The translations under genes were made by a program, and so were the position numbers. The notes under the pieces are model-generated. The model searched no databases, was not told where the DNA came from, and saw only the letters and a list, made by a program, of their open reading frames with translations. Shown one piece after another: positions 53,449-64,000 of a DNA stretch of 64,000 bases. Positions within the stretch are counted from its first letter, which is position 1; every line of letters starts with the position of its first letter. The DNA lies in contig CM048840.1 of assembly GCA_026545765.1 (NCBI GenBank), forward strand, positions 29,330,765-29,394,764. Direction: 5' to 3'. Source of the stretch: Plantago major. Taxonomy: Eukaryota > Streptophyta > Magnoliopsida > Lamiales > Plantaginaceae.

Positions 53449-55322
53449 TAGGTATATTATGAATGGATAGTACAAATTTGAGTGAAAGAATTGACTACTG
53501 TTAGAATAATTTAAACAAATATAGATACTCATAAATAATTGTCAGCTTTAAGACCTGGAAACTAAGCGAGTCATTAGCCATGGAATTTTGATTACATTAC
53601 TTAATACTATATAAGAATTAATGTAATTTAGTAATTGTGGAATGTTTATTTCCATGTTTAAGACCAAAATAAATAACAAACGGATGATTTACTACTTACC
53701 AAAACAATGAATAAATTTGTACTCAACACATTAAGTCCGTTTTGGAAAGATCATAACACATCAACACATTAAAAAATTTCAACCAATCAAAATAAAAGAA
53801 TTTAACAACCAGGCTAAAAAATGGACCAATGAGAGAATAGGGATTTGCCAAATAATTAGACGATGTGGACACTCTAAAATGGCTCAAAATTTTTTTTGCT
53901 TATATTAGATAAATATATCTTTATTTATGCATTCACGAGCTGCTCACGAGCAATCTAGCTTTTTTTTCAGGGTGCTCGTGACTTGATCGATAGCAAGTCG
54001 AACTTGCTCGCGATCAAGCTCGTGTTGACAGAGCTTTGATCGAGCTATATGAGTGTTAACGAATCACGCTGATCGTGAGCAGCTCGCGATCAAGCTCGTG
54101 TTGACCGAGCTTTCTCGCGAGCTGCTCACGATCAGCTTGAACACCCTACCTAGGACTGCCAATATTCAATAGCCCATGAAGAAGTTTATCTACTAATATG
54201 TATTACCATAACCCCAGAAGTTATGGATTCGATTCCCGTCGAGATTGAGTTTGTGTTTCAGTGTATGCTAGTTGTGATAGACTGAATTATAACTCTGTAA
54301 TGATTGATATGTTGATGAATAATTACTTCTATCGATTATTTTGAAATAAGAGAAATATTAAGATCCTTTTAAAAAGAGTCTAATATGAGGATATGACATT
54401 TCATCCACGCCTTTGAGCTTTTAATGCATTTCACTAAAATAAGGTACTAGCTATATTAACATATGCGTTCCAATCTTTACTTAATCACAAGTTTGCTAGG
54501 TGGATAAGCAACGCATACCCATTAAAATACATACTGCTAGCTACTCACTACTCGTGATCATATTAGCATATGAGGAAAACTAGTGATCAACTCAACGTCA
54601 TGAATCTCATCTTTTCATTCTAATTAAGAAGATAATCAGAAAGATGGATTATGTTATATTGCTGGAGGCACCGATCTACTACTTGTTATAATAAGGCATT
54701 TCAATAGCTCAATGCGTGACAACATAACCAGAGTCCACGACTCCACCCACACATATTGCGAATTGGTGAAGAAGGAAATTTGATTTGATGAAAAATCCGT
54801 GCAAGGATGAAAACAAATCAACACACAACAAATATATGAATAATATGAGAAGTAAGATGAGTGTATAACCAGATACACACTATCTATTTGATATAGGAAG
54901 TTTTGGTAATTATCCAATGACAAAATCACTTGTACTAGAGTCGGATAAAGAGTGAACAATATCACACCAAAATCTATAATTAAGATACAAGGGGTGGGAT
55001 CATTGATCTCACAACTCGTAGCAATGGGTCACACGGTGCTCACTATGTATAGTGAGGGGTGAGATCGATGATGCCATCCCATTTTTAATTTTACTTTATA
55101 CCAAGGACTAAACTAGTTTGGACATTTAGCAACCAAGCGTTGTATTTGACAACAGTCTCCGGCCTCTAACATAGCAGAAGCAAGATGTGTATATAAGTAC
55201 ACAAACTATATACTTGCTATGATACATTTTGGTATAATACAAGGACAAAGTCACTCGGACTTGCCCGAAATAAAAGTACTGGACAATACCATACCAATGA
55301 CTAAGAGATTGTGGATTTATAT
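53449..55322. other. Intergenic
   Basis: Host spacer. It holds a GAGCTGCTCACGATC-rich patch (53935-54155) but no recognisable gene. Confidence 0.5.
53935..54155. repeat. GAGCTGCTCACGA inverted-repeat patch, possible MITE
   Basis: CAGGGTGCTC near 53970 and GAACACCCTAC near 54140 could be terminal inverted repeats. Inside, GATCAAGCTCGTGTTGAC occurs twice and CGAGCTGCTCACGA-like words several times on both strands. No target duplication is visible. Confidence 0.45.
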
Positions 55323-56191
55323 TGTTAATACAGAAATATGTCCAATCCGTCATAGACGCCTTTGGAACGAATCCTAAGGCGCCCCAAGTTGTCCATGAGT
55401 TCGGGATCTTATAGTCCGACCCGGAGCCTCCGTGGATCCGACCTACCTGGGTGGAAAGAAACAGGAGGGCCCTAGGACAGTGGGTCCGACCCGGACGAAG
55501 GCCCGACCCGGATACCCGTCCGGACTCAGCACAACAACCTCATAAGCAACCAAGTAAACTGGCACTTGAGAACATCGAGGTCCGAATCACACGTCCCGGA
55601 CCGCCTCCTTCGGACAATATGCGGACTGGAAACCCCCAGTCCAACCTAGTACGGTCCGGACCTATGGTCCTGACCTACCTTCTCGGATCTCATGCATGGC
55701 AGATTGCAAAAGGTCTCCAAACTCTCACATTAATGACTAATCTACCCCCCAAAAGCCTAAAAGGGAATGGGTTAGGGAGTCATTAATGAGCCATGGGCCT
55801 ATTGAGGCATTGTTGGCTCAATCTGAGCCTGACACTTGGCACGATCTGGTGGAACCCTCCCAATTGGGGAGAAATCTATATATACGGCACACACTCCCAT
55901 GATAATGGTAAGTAATAATCACTTCTGAAACCTTGACTCTTATACCGAGCAGATTCTCATTCTCTCGTAAGTAAAGTCTCTATCCGGTTTGACATTACGT
56001 AAACCGGGCAAAAAGGTTCTAACCCCCCTCCTAGCTACTTGTGCAGGCCCTCACGTGTCGCATCTTACCAGTTCGGCAGTTCTTATAGGCTTCTGTTCCT
56101 TGGCCCTTACAAGCTAAGCACTTAGGGTATTTAGTGTGGAGGAAAGCAAAAGAAATTTATTTAAGTAGTTGGGGAACCTATACCCTCAACA
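55323..56191 (+). repeat. 5' LTR of interrupted Tat element
   Basis: 869 bp from TGTTAATACAGAAATATG to CTCAACA, followed by TTTTGGCGCCGTCTGTGGGA. Confidence 0.85.
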
Positions 56192-56194
56192 TTT

Positions 56195-56212
56195 TGGCGC
56201 CGTCTGTGGGAA
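56195..56212 (+). promoter_or_regulatory. Primer-binding site of interrupted Tat element
   Basis: TGGCGCCGTCTGTGGGAA, the same as in the two other copies of the family. Confidence 0.85.
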
Positions 56213-56242
56213 TCTTTACGAAAAGTTCCGCTCTCTTCAGTA

Positions 56243-57853
56243 ATGGCAAGAACAAGAAGGTCCATAAGAACCAACGCCACTGCAATCGGGATGCCCGCAC
56301 CGAGGCAGACCTCCTACTAGGAGGGCAAGAGCGGCGAGAGCTACTTCAAGGAACATAATGGACTATCCAAGTGATGGACACACCGCTAGTCTTTCTTCAG
56401 AAGAGGAAAGAACCGCTGATCCACCAAGGAGAGCCTAAGTACCCGGGGATGAAGGACAAATTCCTCCGTCAGGAACACATGGTCCTCCTCCAGGGAGAAA
56501 CTTCACTCTTGCAAATGGGCAGATCATTCGCCCTAGTGAATTTGGGATGAATGAGAACCAGTTCGGTCTCTTGCTTACCACTGTTCAAGGTTGCTTTTGG
56601 TCAAACAACCTCCAACCTCCTCAACTTACTCCTCCTTTGGCAAATCCAAGACAAGCTGAACCTGCACAATCTAGGAACGAGCATCGCCCAATCCAACAAA
56701 GGCTAGGGGAACCAGCACAACCAGAAGATCTAAGGAATCTTCTCAAAAGAAGAGCTGCTGCTTCTCAGGAACATCGGGAAAGAAGCCCGGTGAGACCACG
56801 AGCAGACGAAGTAGGAACCAGTCAAAGAGTGGCACTTCAACCAGGGGTAAGGGACCACATGGCAAAAAGCATCTCGATAGTCCCCGTTGATGATCTTCCT
56901 CCAGATATGGCAATCAACCCAAGGACGGGCGAGAGGCAAAACGCCGAGCAAATCTATGTCCAGCAGAAAGCCTTGGAGACTCAAATTGCTACTTTGAGCA
57001 TAATAGTGAAGGCACATGAGAAGGTAACTCTTAGAGCTCCCAATCCCTTATGTGATGAGATAAGAAGGGAAAGGAAGCGCCCCGACTCTACTATCCCAAC
57101 TCTTGAGCACTATTATGGGGATACTCGTCCTGTGGGGCACCTCACTAGATATGAAAGCAAGATGGAGACCAACGGCCTGAATGACAACATAAAGGCCCTC
57201 AACTTCTCCAGTACTCTCTTTAGAGAAGCAATGGATTGGTGGACCTCCTTGCCCAACGGTTCCATCAAGTCCTATGCAGATATCACCTCTCTCTTCCTCA
57301 AAAGGTTCGAGAAAGCAAAGAAGAGGAAGAGATCAGTGGAACACCTGGCAGGAGTAATCCAGAAAGATCACGAGGATCTTAGGACCTTCCTTGACCGCTT
57401 CAATGCCGAAGTACGCCAGGTCGAGCCTCACAGCATCAAAGAACGGGTCCGACACCTGTATGCTAACACTTACAACAAAGATCTCAGAAGAAAACTTTCC
57501 AATGAAGAAATTACGACCGAAAAATACTTGGAAGACATCTGTGAAGGAGTCTTGTACGGTGAAGAGTACCGAAGAAACGTCCCGATAAGAGCAGGGGCCA
57601 GAAAGGGGAAAGAACCGATGAAACAAGAACCTCCTCCCAAGCCTGGAAAGTTTGAACAAAAGAAGGAATTCAGAGACAGGAGGGAGTTCCACAGAGAGAG
57701 AACCCCTCCGAGGAGATATGCCGAATATACTCGCCTCAATAGACCAAGATCCGACATCTTGGCCTCTATTGTTGAGAAAAACTTAGACATACAATGGCCA
57801 AAACCCACAAGAGCAGTAAGAAGAACAAAGCCTCGAGGGAATACTGCAGGTTT
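56243..57853 (+). pseudogene. Tat gag, cut at the zinc knuckle
   Basis: The ATG at 56243 opens MARTRRSIRTNATAIG; the frame is lost and regained, and from 56547 a long open frame reads MNENQFGLLLTTVQGCF. It continues with FREAMDWWTSLPNGSIKSYA, LFLKRFEKAKKRKRSVEHLA, LRTFLDRFNAEVRQVEPHSI and ICEGVLYGEEYRRNVPIRA. It ends where the intact relative has its CRFH zinc knuckle, because the next element is inserted there. Confidence 0.88.
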
Positions 57854-58805
57854 TGTTGATACGGAAATATGTCCAATCCGTCATAAAGGACCTAGGAACG
57901 AATCCTAAGGTGTCCTAAGTCATCCAAAGGATCCGAGGCACTTAGGTCCGAGCCAATGGTCCGATCCGGGCAGACCATCTATGGTCCGACCCACCCTAAG
58001 AGACGGGGACAAAGGATTTGGACCTGCAAGGCCCGACCCGGAACCCTAGGTCCGACCCACCTTGGCCCGAGCCTCCCTGGGAAAGGAGCATAGTGCTAAG
58101 TCAGTACCCTCTCCGACCCAAGGACTCCGATACGGATGTGGACTCGGATCCAGCATGACCATCTCATAAAGTTACCAAGCAAGCGGGCACCAAAGAGTGA
58201 GATGTCCGAACCCAGAAGCTCCGAATCGGAAGAGTTGGACACGCAGGAGAACTTCCTCAGCTGACAACCAGGTACTGTCCGGATCAGACATCCGGACCAA
58301 CCTCTCCGAATCTGGGATCTCGCCAGACTCTGTCACATCCTCAAAAACTCTTCCAATAATGACCAAACTACCCCTAAAGCCCAAGATGGCATGGGCTAAA
58401 GCTTCATTATTGGGCTATGGGCCTCATCTTAGCATTGGTGGCTCAATCCTAGCCGTACACATGGCGCAATCCTAGCAAGGCCTTCTATTTCAATGGTTGC
58501 TTATAAATAAGGCACATATCCCAATAAGAAAGGGACGGGAGGTAAGTCACTTCGAACAAGTCTTCTCGCTAGTCACATCACGAACAGTATACAGAGTTGA
58601 ACCTCAGTCACTCTCGAGTAAAGTCTCATCTCGGTTTGACACTTAGCAAACCGGGCACTAACCCCCCCCCCCCCACTCAAGTGTGCAGGTCCTTATCGGA
58701 GTAGTTGGCAGCTGGTTCTTACGCTTCGGTCCTCACCTAGCAAGAAACCTCTTACCTTGGAAGAGTCAAATAAATCTAAGTGATTGGGGAGTTACACCCT
58801 CAGCA
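57854..58805 (+). repeat. 5' LTR of second Tat element
   Basis: 952 bp from TGTTGATACGGAAATATG to CCTCAGCA. It is longer than the neighbour at 55323, and a C14 run lies near its end (about 58662-58675). Confidence 0.88.
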
Positions 58806-58808
58806 TTT

Positions 58809-58826
58809 TGGCGCCGTCTGTGGGAA
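58809..58826 (+). promoter_or_regulatory. Primer-binding site of second Tat element
   Basis: TGGCGCCGTCTGTGGGAA directly after the LTR. Confidence 0.85.
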
Positions 58827-58856
58827 TCTTTACAAAAAGTCCCGTTCTCTTCAGTA

Positions 58857-61340
58857 ATGGCAAGAACAAGAAGGTCCGCAAGAACCAACGCCACTACCAT
58901 TGGTACGCCAGCTCCGAGACAAAGGGGGAGACCTCTCACTAGAAGAGGAGGAGTAACAAGAGTCTCGACAAGAGAAGTGGTAAACAATCCAAGTGATGGC
59001 CATACCGCTAGTCTTTCTTCTGACGAGGAGAGAGCCATTAATCCACCAGTAAGGGTTCAAACACTTGGGGATGAAGGACAGGTTCCTCCGTCAGGAACAC
59101 ATGGTCCTCCCCCAGGTAGAAACTTTACCCTCCCAAATGGACAGATCATTCGTCCTAGTGAATTTGGAATGAATGAGAATCAGTTTGGCCTCTTACTCAC
59201 CACTATTCAAGGGTGTTTCGGATCAAACAACCTCCAGCCTCCTCAGCCCACCCCGCCTACGCCAATCCCAAGGCAAGCTGAACCCGCTCAGTCGAGAAAT
59301 GAGCACCGTCCGATCCAACAAAGGCTGGGGGAGCAAGCTCAACCAGAAGATCTGAGACATCTTCTCAATAGGAGAGCCGCTGCTTCCCATGAACAACGAG
59401 GAGGAAGTCCAGAATTGCCAGAGTAGGCGGGAACCAACGAGGAGCTCAACAACAAGTGCCTAGAGATCAAATGGCAGAAAGCACCCCGATTGTTCTAATC
59501 AATGATCTCCCTCCAGATGTAGCCATCAACCCCAGGACTGGTGAAAGACTGACAGCTGAGCAGATCTACCTCCAACAGAAGGCCTTGGAAACACAAATTG
59601 CCACCTTGAGCAGGATGGTCAAAGCACATGAGAAGGTGGTAGTTAAAACTCCCAACCCTCTGTGCGATGAGATCAGAAAAGAAAGAAAGCGCCCCGACTG
59701 TGTTATCCCAAACCTTGAGCATTACTATGGAGATACTGCTCAGGGGCATCTTACTAGGTATGAAAGTAAGATGGAAAGCAATGGACTCAACGACAACATG
59801 AAAGCTCTCAACTTTTCCACCACACTCTTTGGAGAAGCAATGGATTGGTGGACCTCACTACCCAATGGTTCCATCAAATCATATGCGGACGTCGCCGCCC
59901 TTTTCCTAAAAGGTTTGAGAAGGCGAAAAGAAGGAAGAGATCAGTTGAGCACCTGGCTGGCATAATCCAGAGAGAGCATGAGGATCTCAGAACCTTCCTT
60001 GATCGCTTCAACACTGAAGTACGACAGGTAGAACCTCATAGGATCAAAGAGCGGGTCCGACACCTCTATGCCAACACTTATAATGATGAGCTTAGAAGGA
60101 AGCTTTCTAACGAAGAAATCACCACTGAAAAGTACCTGGAAGAAATCTGCGAAGGAGTCTTGTATGGAGAAGATTACCGAAGAAATGTACCGATAAAAAC
60201 AGGGATCAAGAAGGGAAACGAACAAGTACGACAGGAACTCCCTCCTCGTCAAGGGAAGTTTGAGCAAAAAAGAGATCTCAGAGACAGAAAAGAACTTCAC
60301 AAAGAAAGAACTCCACCCAGGAGGTTTGCCGAGTATACCCGCTTCAACAGACCAAGATCCGACATCTTGGCTTCTATTGTTGAGAAGGACTTGGATATAC
60401 AATGGCCTAAACCAGTCAAGAGCAGCAAGAAGAGTAAATTCTCTAAAGACTACTGTAGGTTCCACAAACAGAAAGGCCACCCAACTGAGGATTGCATCCA
60501 GTTGAAGACAGAAATTGAAAGGCTAGTGAGAAGTGGGAAGTTGAAAGAACCACCAGTTGAAGATGAGCCCTCCAGGCATAGAAGGAATGAGCAAAGAAGA
60601 GAGGAGCGTAGTTTTGAACCTCCGACAGGATCTTTACCACCACCTCCCGCCGAAATCCCACCTCGGCAGGCCCAAAGATATCAAGGTTACCGCGAAGAGA
60701 CAGAAATGGAGAATCTCCCTTACAGTGGAGTTATCAACGCCATTGCGGGAGGACCAACAGGGGGAGATAGCAGAAATGCAAGGGAAAGGACCGCGCAACA
60801 CTTAAGAAATAACAACAGGGCTTACGGTCCACCAGCTTTGAAAGGCACAAATGCAATCACCTTTGACGATAGCGAGATCCCCCCACCAACGTCTGGCGGA
60901 GGAGATCTCAAGGACCCCAATGTCCCTTTGGTTGTTTCTCTAGTGATTGCCACTTACAAAGTCAACAAGGTGCTAATCGACACAGGAAGCTCCTCCAATG
61001 TCCTATCCAAAAGGACTGTTGAGCAAATGCATCTGGGGCAAATACAATATGGATGAGTATATACCTCATTAGTAGGTTTTGGAGGGTCTGTAGTACGTCC
61101 CATTGGAAGCATACCACTGCAAGTCTCCACCCAGACTATCCTCTTTGTGGCAGTAGATAATACCTTCGACTATAACGCGATCTTGGGCCGCCCGGGACTT
61201 AACCAATTCAGAGCAATCGCTTCTCCCCTACACAACAGGGTGAAGTTTCCAACCCCGAACGGCGTAGGGGAAGAGATGGGCAACATTAGAGAAGCTCGAA
61301 TGCTACATCATGTCAACCAGAGGAGCCACAGAACCTGTCC
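58857..61340 (+). pseudogene. Tat gag and aspartic protease, frameshifted
   Basis: Gag starts MARTRRSARTNATTIGTPAP and runs open to 59424. It then continues in other frames: LPPDVAINPRTGERLTAEQI and FGEAMDWWTSLPNGSIKSYA (59456-59920), then FEKAKRRKRSVEHLAGII onwards (59845-61056). The zinc knuckle is CRFHKQKGHPTEDC. The protease signature VLIDTGSSSNVLSKRTV is intact, but the frame stops at 61056 and the rest (DNTFDYNAILGRPGLNQFRA) lies in another frame. Confidence 0.88.
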
Positions 61341-62460
61341 TTTCGGTCGCTAAGGGCCCTCTTAGCCATTCTCCCATTACTCTAACACCACCAAAGGAAG
61401 AGATCGGTATCGGATCGTTCAGAGAGAAGTTCCCCAAGACATCTAGGATAGAATCCCATGAAGCCTTGAAAGAGGTCCAACTGGTCGAAGGAAATCCGAA
61501 GAAAACAACTCGGATTGGAATAGAGATAAGTACGGAAGTAGAGCGGAAGCTCATCGCCTGCCTTCGGGACAATCGTGACATCTTTGCTTGGAGCACAGAT
61601 GATCTCAAGGGGATAGACCCAAGGATCACAGTTCACCGTCTGAACATGGATCCTACGGTCAAGCACATCCGCCAAAAGAGGAAAGACTTCGGACCAGTTG
61701 AGGATGCTATCATAGCAGGGGAGGTTGACAAGTTGATGAAAGCAGGTCATATCGAAGAAGTCAGATACTCTGATTGGGTCTGCAACGTGGTCCTCGTTGA
61801 AAAAGCTCCAGGAAAGTGGAGAATGTGTAATGACTTCACCAGACTCAACAAGTTTTGTCCAAAAGATCCCTATCCATTGCCACGCATAGACCAAATTGGT
61901 TGATTCCACTGCAGGATGTGCACTTCTAAGCTTCATGGATGCATACCAAGGCTTCTACCAAATTAGGATGGCTCAAGAAGACATCAAGAAAACGGCATTC
62001 TTTGCGGCCGGAGGAGTCTATTGCTTCAAGGTCATGCCCTTTGGCCTCAAGAATGCGGGAGCTACATACCAACGGCTGGTAAATAAGATGTTCAAGGAAG
62101 AATTGGGAAAGACCATGGAAGTCTATGTGGATGACATGCCTGTGAAAAGCAAGACTGAAGAAGAACACATCGAACACCTCAACAATTGCTTCTCTATTCT
62201 CCGGAAATATGGAATGAAGCTGAACCCTGAAAAGTGCACTTTCGGGGTAAAAGGAGGAAAATTCCTTGGCTACATGGTCACGAAAGAGGCATCGTGCTAA
62301 CCAGAGAAGATAAAGGCAATCATAGATCTGCCACAGCCCAAGACCATCAATGAAGTTCAGAAGCTTCTAGGAAAGGTGATGGCGTTGAGCCGTTTTATAT
62401 CCAGATCCGCAGAGAAGAACCTTCCTTCTTCAAAACCTTACGAAAGGAAACAAGTTCGAA
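61341..62460 (+). pseudogene. Tat reverse transcriptase, frameshifted
   Basis: Blocks in order are IFAWSTDDLKGIDPRITVHR, WRMCNDFTRLNKFCPKDPYP (frame lost by one base at about 61895), FMDAYQGFYQIRMAQEDIKK, MPFGLKNAGATYQRLVNKMF and YVDDMPVKSKTEEE. The catalytic YVDD is intact; the next residues are MP where the left copy has ML. The frame is lost again near 62285. Confidence 0.88.
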
Positions 62461-62519
62461 TGGACAAAGGAGTGCGAAGAGGCCTGAAAACTTGAAAAGT
62501 ATCTCCTCTCGCCTTCTCC

Positions 62520-63060
62520 ATCTAAACCCATGGAGGAGGAAACTCTTTATCTCTATTTGGCCACCACCGATGAAGCAATGAGTTCTGTACTGGTACGGTT
62601 ACAAGACAACGAGCATTTACCAATTTACTATTTGAGCAAAGCGCTTGTAGGATCCGGGCCGATATGTCAAGGTTGAGAAGCTCGCGTTGGTTTACATCGC
62701 ATCGATCAAGCCTTACTTCAAGTCGCATCGGATTGTGGTCCTTACAAATGAGCCACTCAAACATGTCTTGGAAAAACCGGATCAGTCAGGACGCCTATCC
62801 AAATGGGCTATTGAGCTAAGTGAATATGATATTGGCTACCAAGCCCCATCTGCCAAGAAAACACAAGTCCTGGCCGACTTCCTGGTAGACTATCCAGAGA
62901 AAGCAGAAAAGGAGAACGAAAACTCCCAGGAAAAGGATAATCATGTGGTGATAGCCCAGATCAAGGAATCAAGTGGAGAGAAAGAGACTGAAGAAACACA
63001 AAGAGGTAGCATCCAGCCTAAGCCTCAGTATCGCCAACCTATGGATGATTCACTGCGAGT
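62520..63060 (+). pseudogene. Tat RNase H, standard domain
   Basis: The frame reads EETLYLYLATTDEAMSSVLV, then after a frame change KPYFKSHRIVVLTNEPLKHV, GRLSKWAIELSEYDIGYQAP and QVLADFLVDYP. It corresponds to the left copy at 437-800 but continues past the point where that one is cut. A hydrophilic linker rich in Glu and Lys follows. Confidence 0.85.
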
Positions 63061-63072
63061 CTGTGTAGGCAC

Positions 63073-63723
63073 ATGTTTCTTTTGGACGAAGAACTCAATA
63101 TCTCAACGACTGCATCTTCCGACAAGAAGCAGAAGGCTGAGAAAGCACTCACTCCCACTCTAGGAGGAAAGAAAGGAAACAAAGAATGTTGGACATTACA
63201 AGTGGATGGATCATCAACCGGACGGTTGGGAGGAATAGGAATTTTCCTTGAAAGCCCTGAAGGAGCCAAGCTTGAGTACACCATCACCCTCAACTTTAAG
63301 GTGACGAACAATGAGGCCGAGTATGAAGCACTTATCACAGGCCTAAGAATGGCGAAAGCCCTTCAGGTGAAAAGAATCAAAGCCTACACAGACTCGCAGC
63401 TCGTACAATCCCAGTTCTCCGGGTCCTTTACCACCAAAGGACCTAACATGATCAAATACTTGGAACTCCTCAAAAAAGAGGTTGAGCACTTTGAAGAATT
63501 TACTCTCGACCAATTCCACAGAGAGTGGAATGAAAAAGCCGACGCTCTCTCCAAGTACACCTCAGCCTTAGGAGCTTTGGACACAAGAAGTGTCATCCTA
63601 ATGACCCGCGCAGAATCCTCCCTGGCAAACCCCAACGGAAAGATGTTCCTTGTGTGCACGGAGAAACTGGATGACCGATATATTCCGTTACCTCAAGGAT
63701 GGTACCTTACCTGTGGATCCTAG
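63073..63723 (+). CDS. Tat second (archaeal-type) RNase H domain
   Basis: The frame reads CWTLQVDGSSTGRLGGIGIF, VTNNEAEYEALITGLRMAKA, IKAYTDSQLVQSQFSGSF and FHREWNEKADALSKYTSAL. The catalytic pattern D in VDGSS, E in NNEAEYEA, D in YTDSQ and a late D in KADALSK is that of an RNase H fold. An extra RNase H placed between the first one and integrase marks the Tat lineage. Confidence 0.88.
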   Translation: MFLLDEELNISTTASSDKKQKAEKALTPTLGGKKGNKECWTLQVDGSSTGRLGGIGIFLESPEGAKLEYTITLNFKVTNNEAEYEALITGLRMAKALQVKRIKAYTDSQLVQSQFSGSFTTKGPNMIKYLELLKKEVEHFEEFTLDQFHREWNEKADALSKYTSALGALDTRSVILMTRAESSLANPNGKMFLVCTEKLDDRYIPLPQGWYLTCGS

Positions 63724-64000
63724 AGAGGCCAGGAAGATTCAATGTCGAGCTAACAGATACTTTATTTTGGGAGAAGATCTCTACAAAAGATCCTACAGCG
63801 GAACTCACTTGAGATGCCTAGATCCTCAAGAGGCGAAAACTGCGATGGAAGAGATCCACGCCGGAAGTTGTGGAAGCCATTCTGGAGGAAGGACTTTGGC
63901 ACAAAAGATCATAAGGCAAGGATACTATCACAACCATCGACATGGATGCTGCCAACACCGCCCGCGCCTGTGAAGACTGCCAATACTATGCCAACATACC
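63650..64000 (+). pseudogene. Tat integrase zinc-binding domain, cut by window edge
   Basis: DIFRYLKDGTLP is followed by CRANRYFILGEDLYKRSYSG, LRCLDPQEAKTAMEEIHAGS and CGSHSGGRTLAQKIIRQGYY. These are the H-H half of the integrase zinc finger, and the C-C half (ACEDCQYYA in a shifted frame near 63970) follows. The catalytic core is beyond the window. Confidence 0.85.

Larger units (their letters stand above)
55323..57853 (+). mobile_element. Tat Gypsy element, LTR and partial gag, interrupted
   Basis: LTR 55323-56191, primer site and gag follow each other as in the family. Gag stops at 57853, where a second element of the same family begins. The rest of this element would lie beyond the window. 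Confidence 0.88.
57854..64000 (+). mobile_element. Second Tat Gypsy element, LTR through integrase start
   Basis: The LTR at 57854-58805 is followed by primer site, gag, protease, reverse transcriptase, RNase H, a second RNase H and the beginning of integrase at the window edge. The domain order with an extra RNase H after the standard one is characteristic of the Tat lineage. It is inserted in gag of the first element. Frames are broken at least seven times. Confidence 0.9.

Noticed and set aside
54200..54300. GGATTCGATTCCC, like the T-arm / B box of a tRNA or SINE
   Set aside because: No convincing A box, acceptor stem or second copy could be found, so neither a tRNA nor a SINE is supported.

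Overview
The window is nuclear DNA of a flowering plant, most likely a eudicot. The evidence is an AT-rich background, one intron-bearing plant-type alpha carbonic anhydrase gene, and heavy loading with plant transposon lineages: SIRE/Maximus-like Copia, Tat- and Athila-type Gypsy, L1 LINE, Stowaway-like MITEs, Helitrons and Mutator-like inverted-repeat elements. The species cannot be named from the sequence alone. Only the carbonic anhydrase looks like an intact host gene.

Layout. 1-8193 is a three-level nest: an L1 LINE (5455-8193, poly-A end) cut by a minus-strand Tat-lineage Gypsy element (437-5454), itself cut by a minus-strand Copia LTR (1-436). 8194-12280 is intergenic and holds a 976-bp inverted-repeat element with a GC-rich palindromic core plus MITEs. 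12281-13947 is the alpha carbonic anhydrase gene (TATA box, six exons, poly-A signal; 291 residues with all catalytic residues present). 14657-16530 is a foldback element with arms over 600 bp. 17610-28525 is a rearranged duplication: segment A (2.35 kb) and segment B (1.6 kb) are followed by a stranded Copia gag fragment and an inverted-repeat element carrying a plant mobile domain gene, then by a second A and an inverted second B.

29762-51289 is one very large Copia element (21.5 kb, GTATG target duplication, 1.6-kb LTRs). It encodes gag and pol and then an unusual long third ORF. In its middle that ORF shows five short phase-0 introns between similar short exons. A 6.27-kb Athila-type element with only gag and protease (LTRs 42664-44030 and 47587-48936, target duplication ATTGT) is inserted in the third ORF. 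51290-55322 is intergenic with MITEs. 55323-64000 is a Tat-lineage Gypsy element interrupted in its gag zinc knuckle by a second element of the same family, which runs off the window in its integrase.

Almost all transposon genes carry stops or frameshifts, so they are relics. The three Mutator-like inverted-repeat elements (8.6, 14.7 and 22.3 kb) share terminal repeats with paired AAACGCA motifs; two of them share a short first exon, and all carry unrelated GC-rich palindromic cassettes. The most novel-looking signals are the intron-bearing, exon-duplicated third ORF of the giant Copia element, the plant mobile domain gene inside an inverted-repeat element with a shared first exon, and the duplicated block in which one half is inverted.
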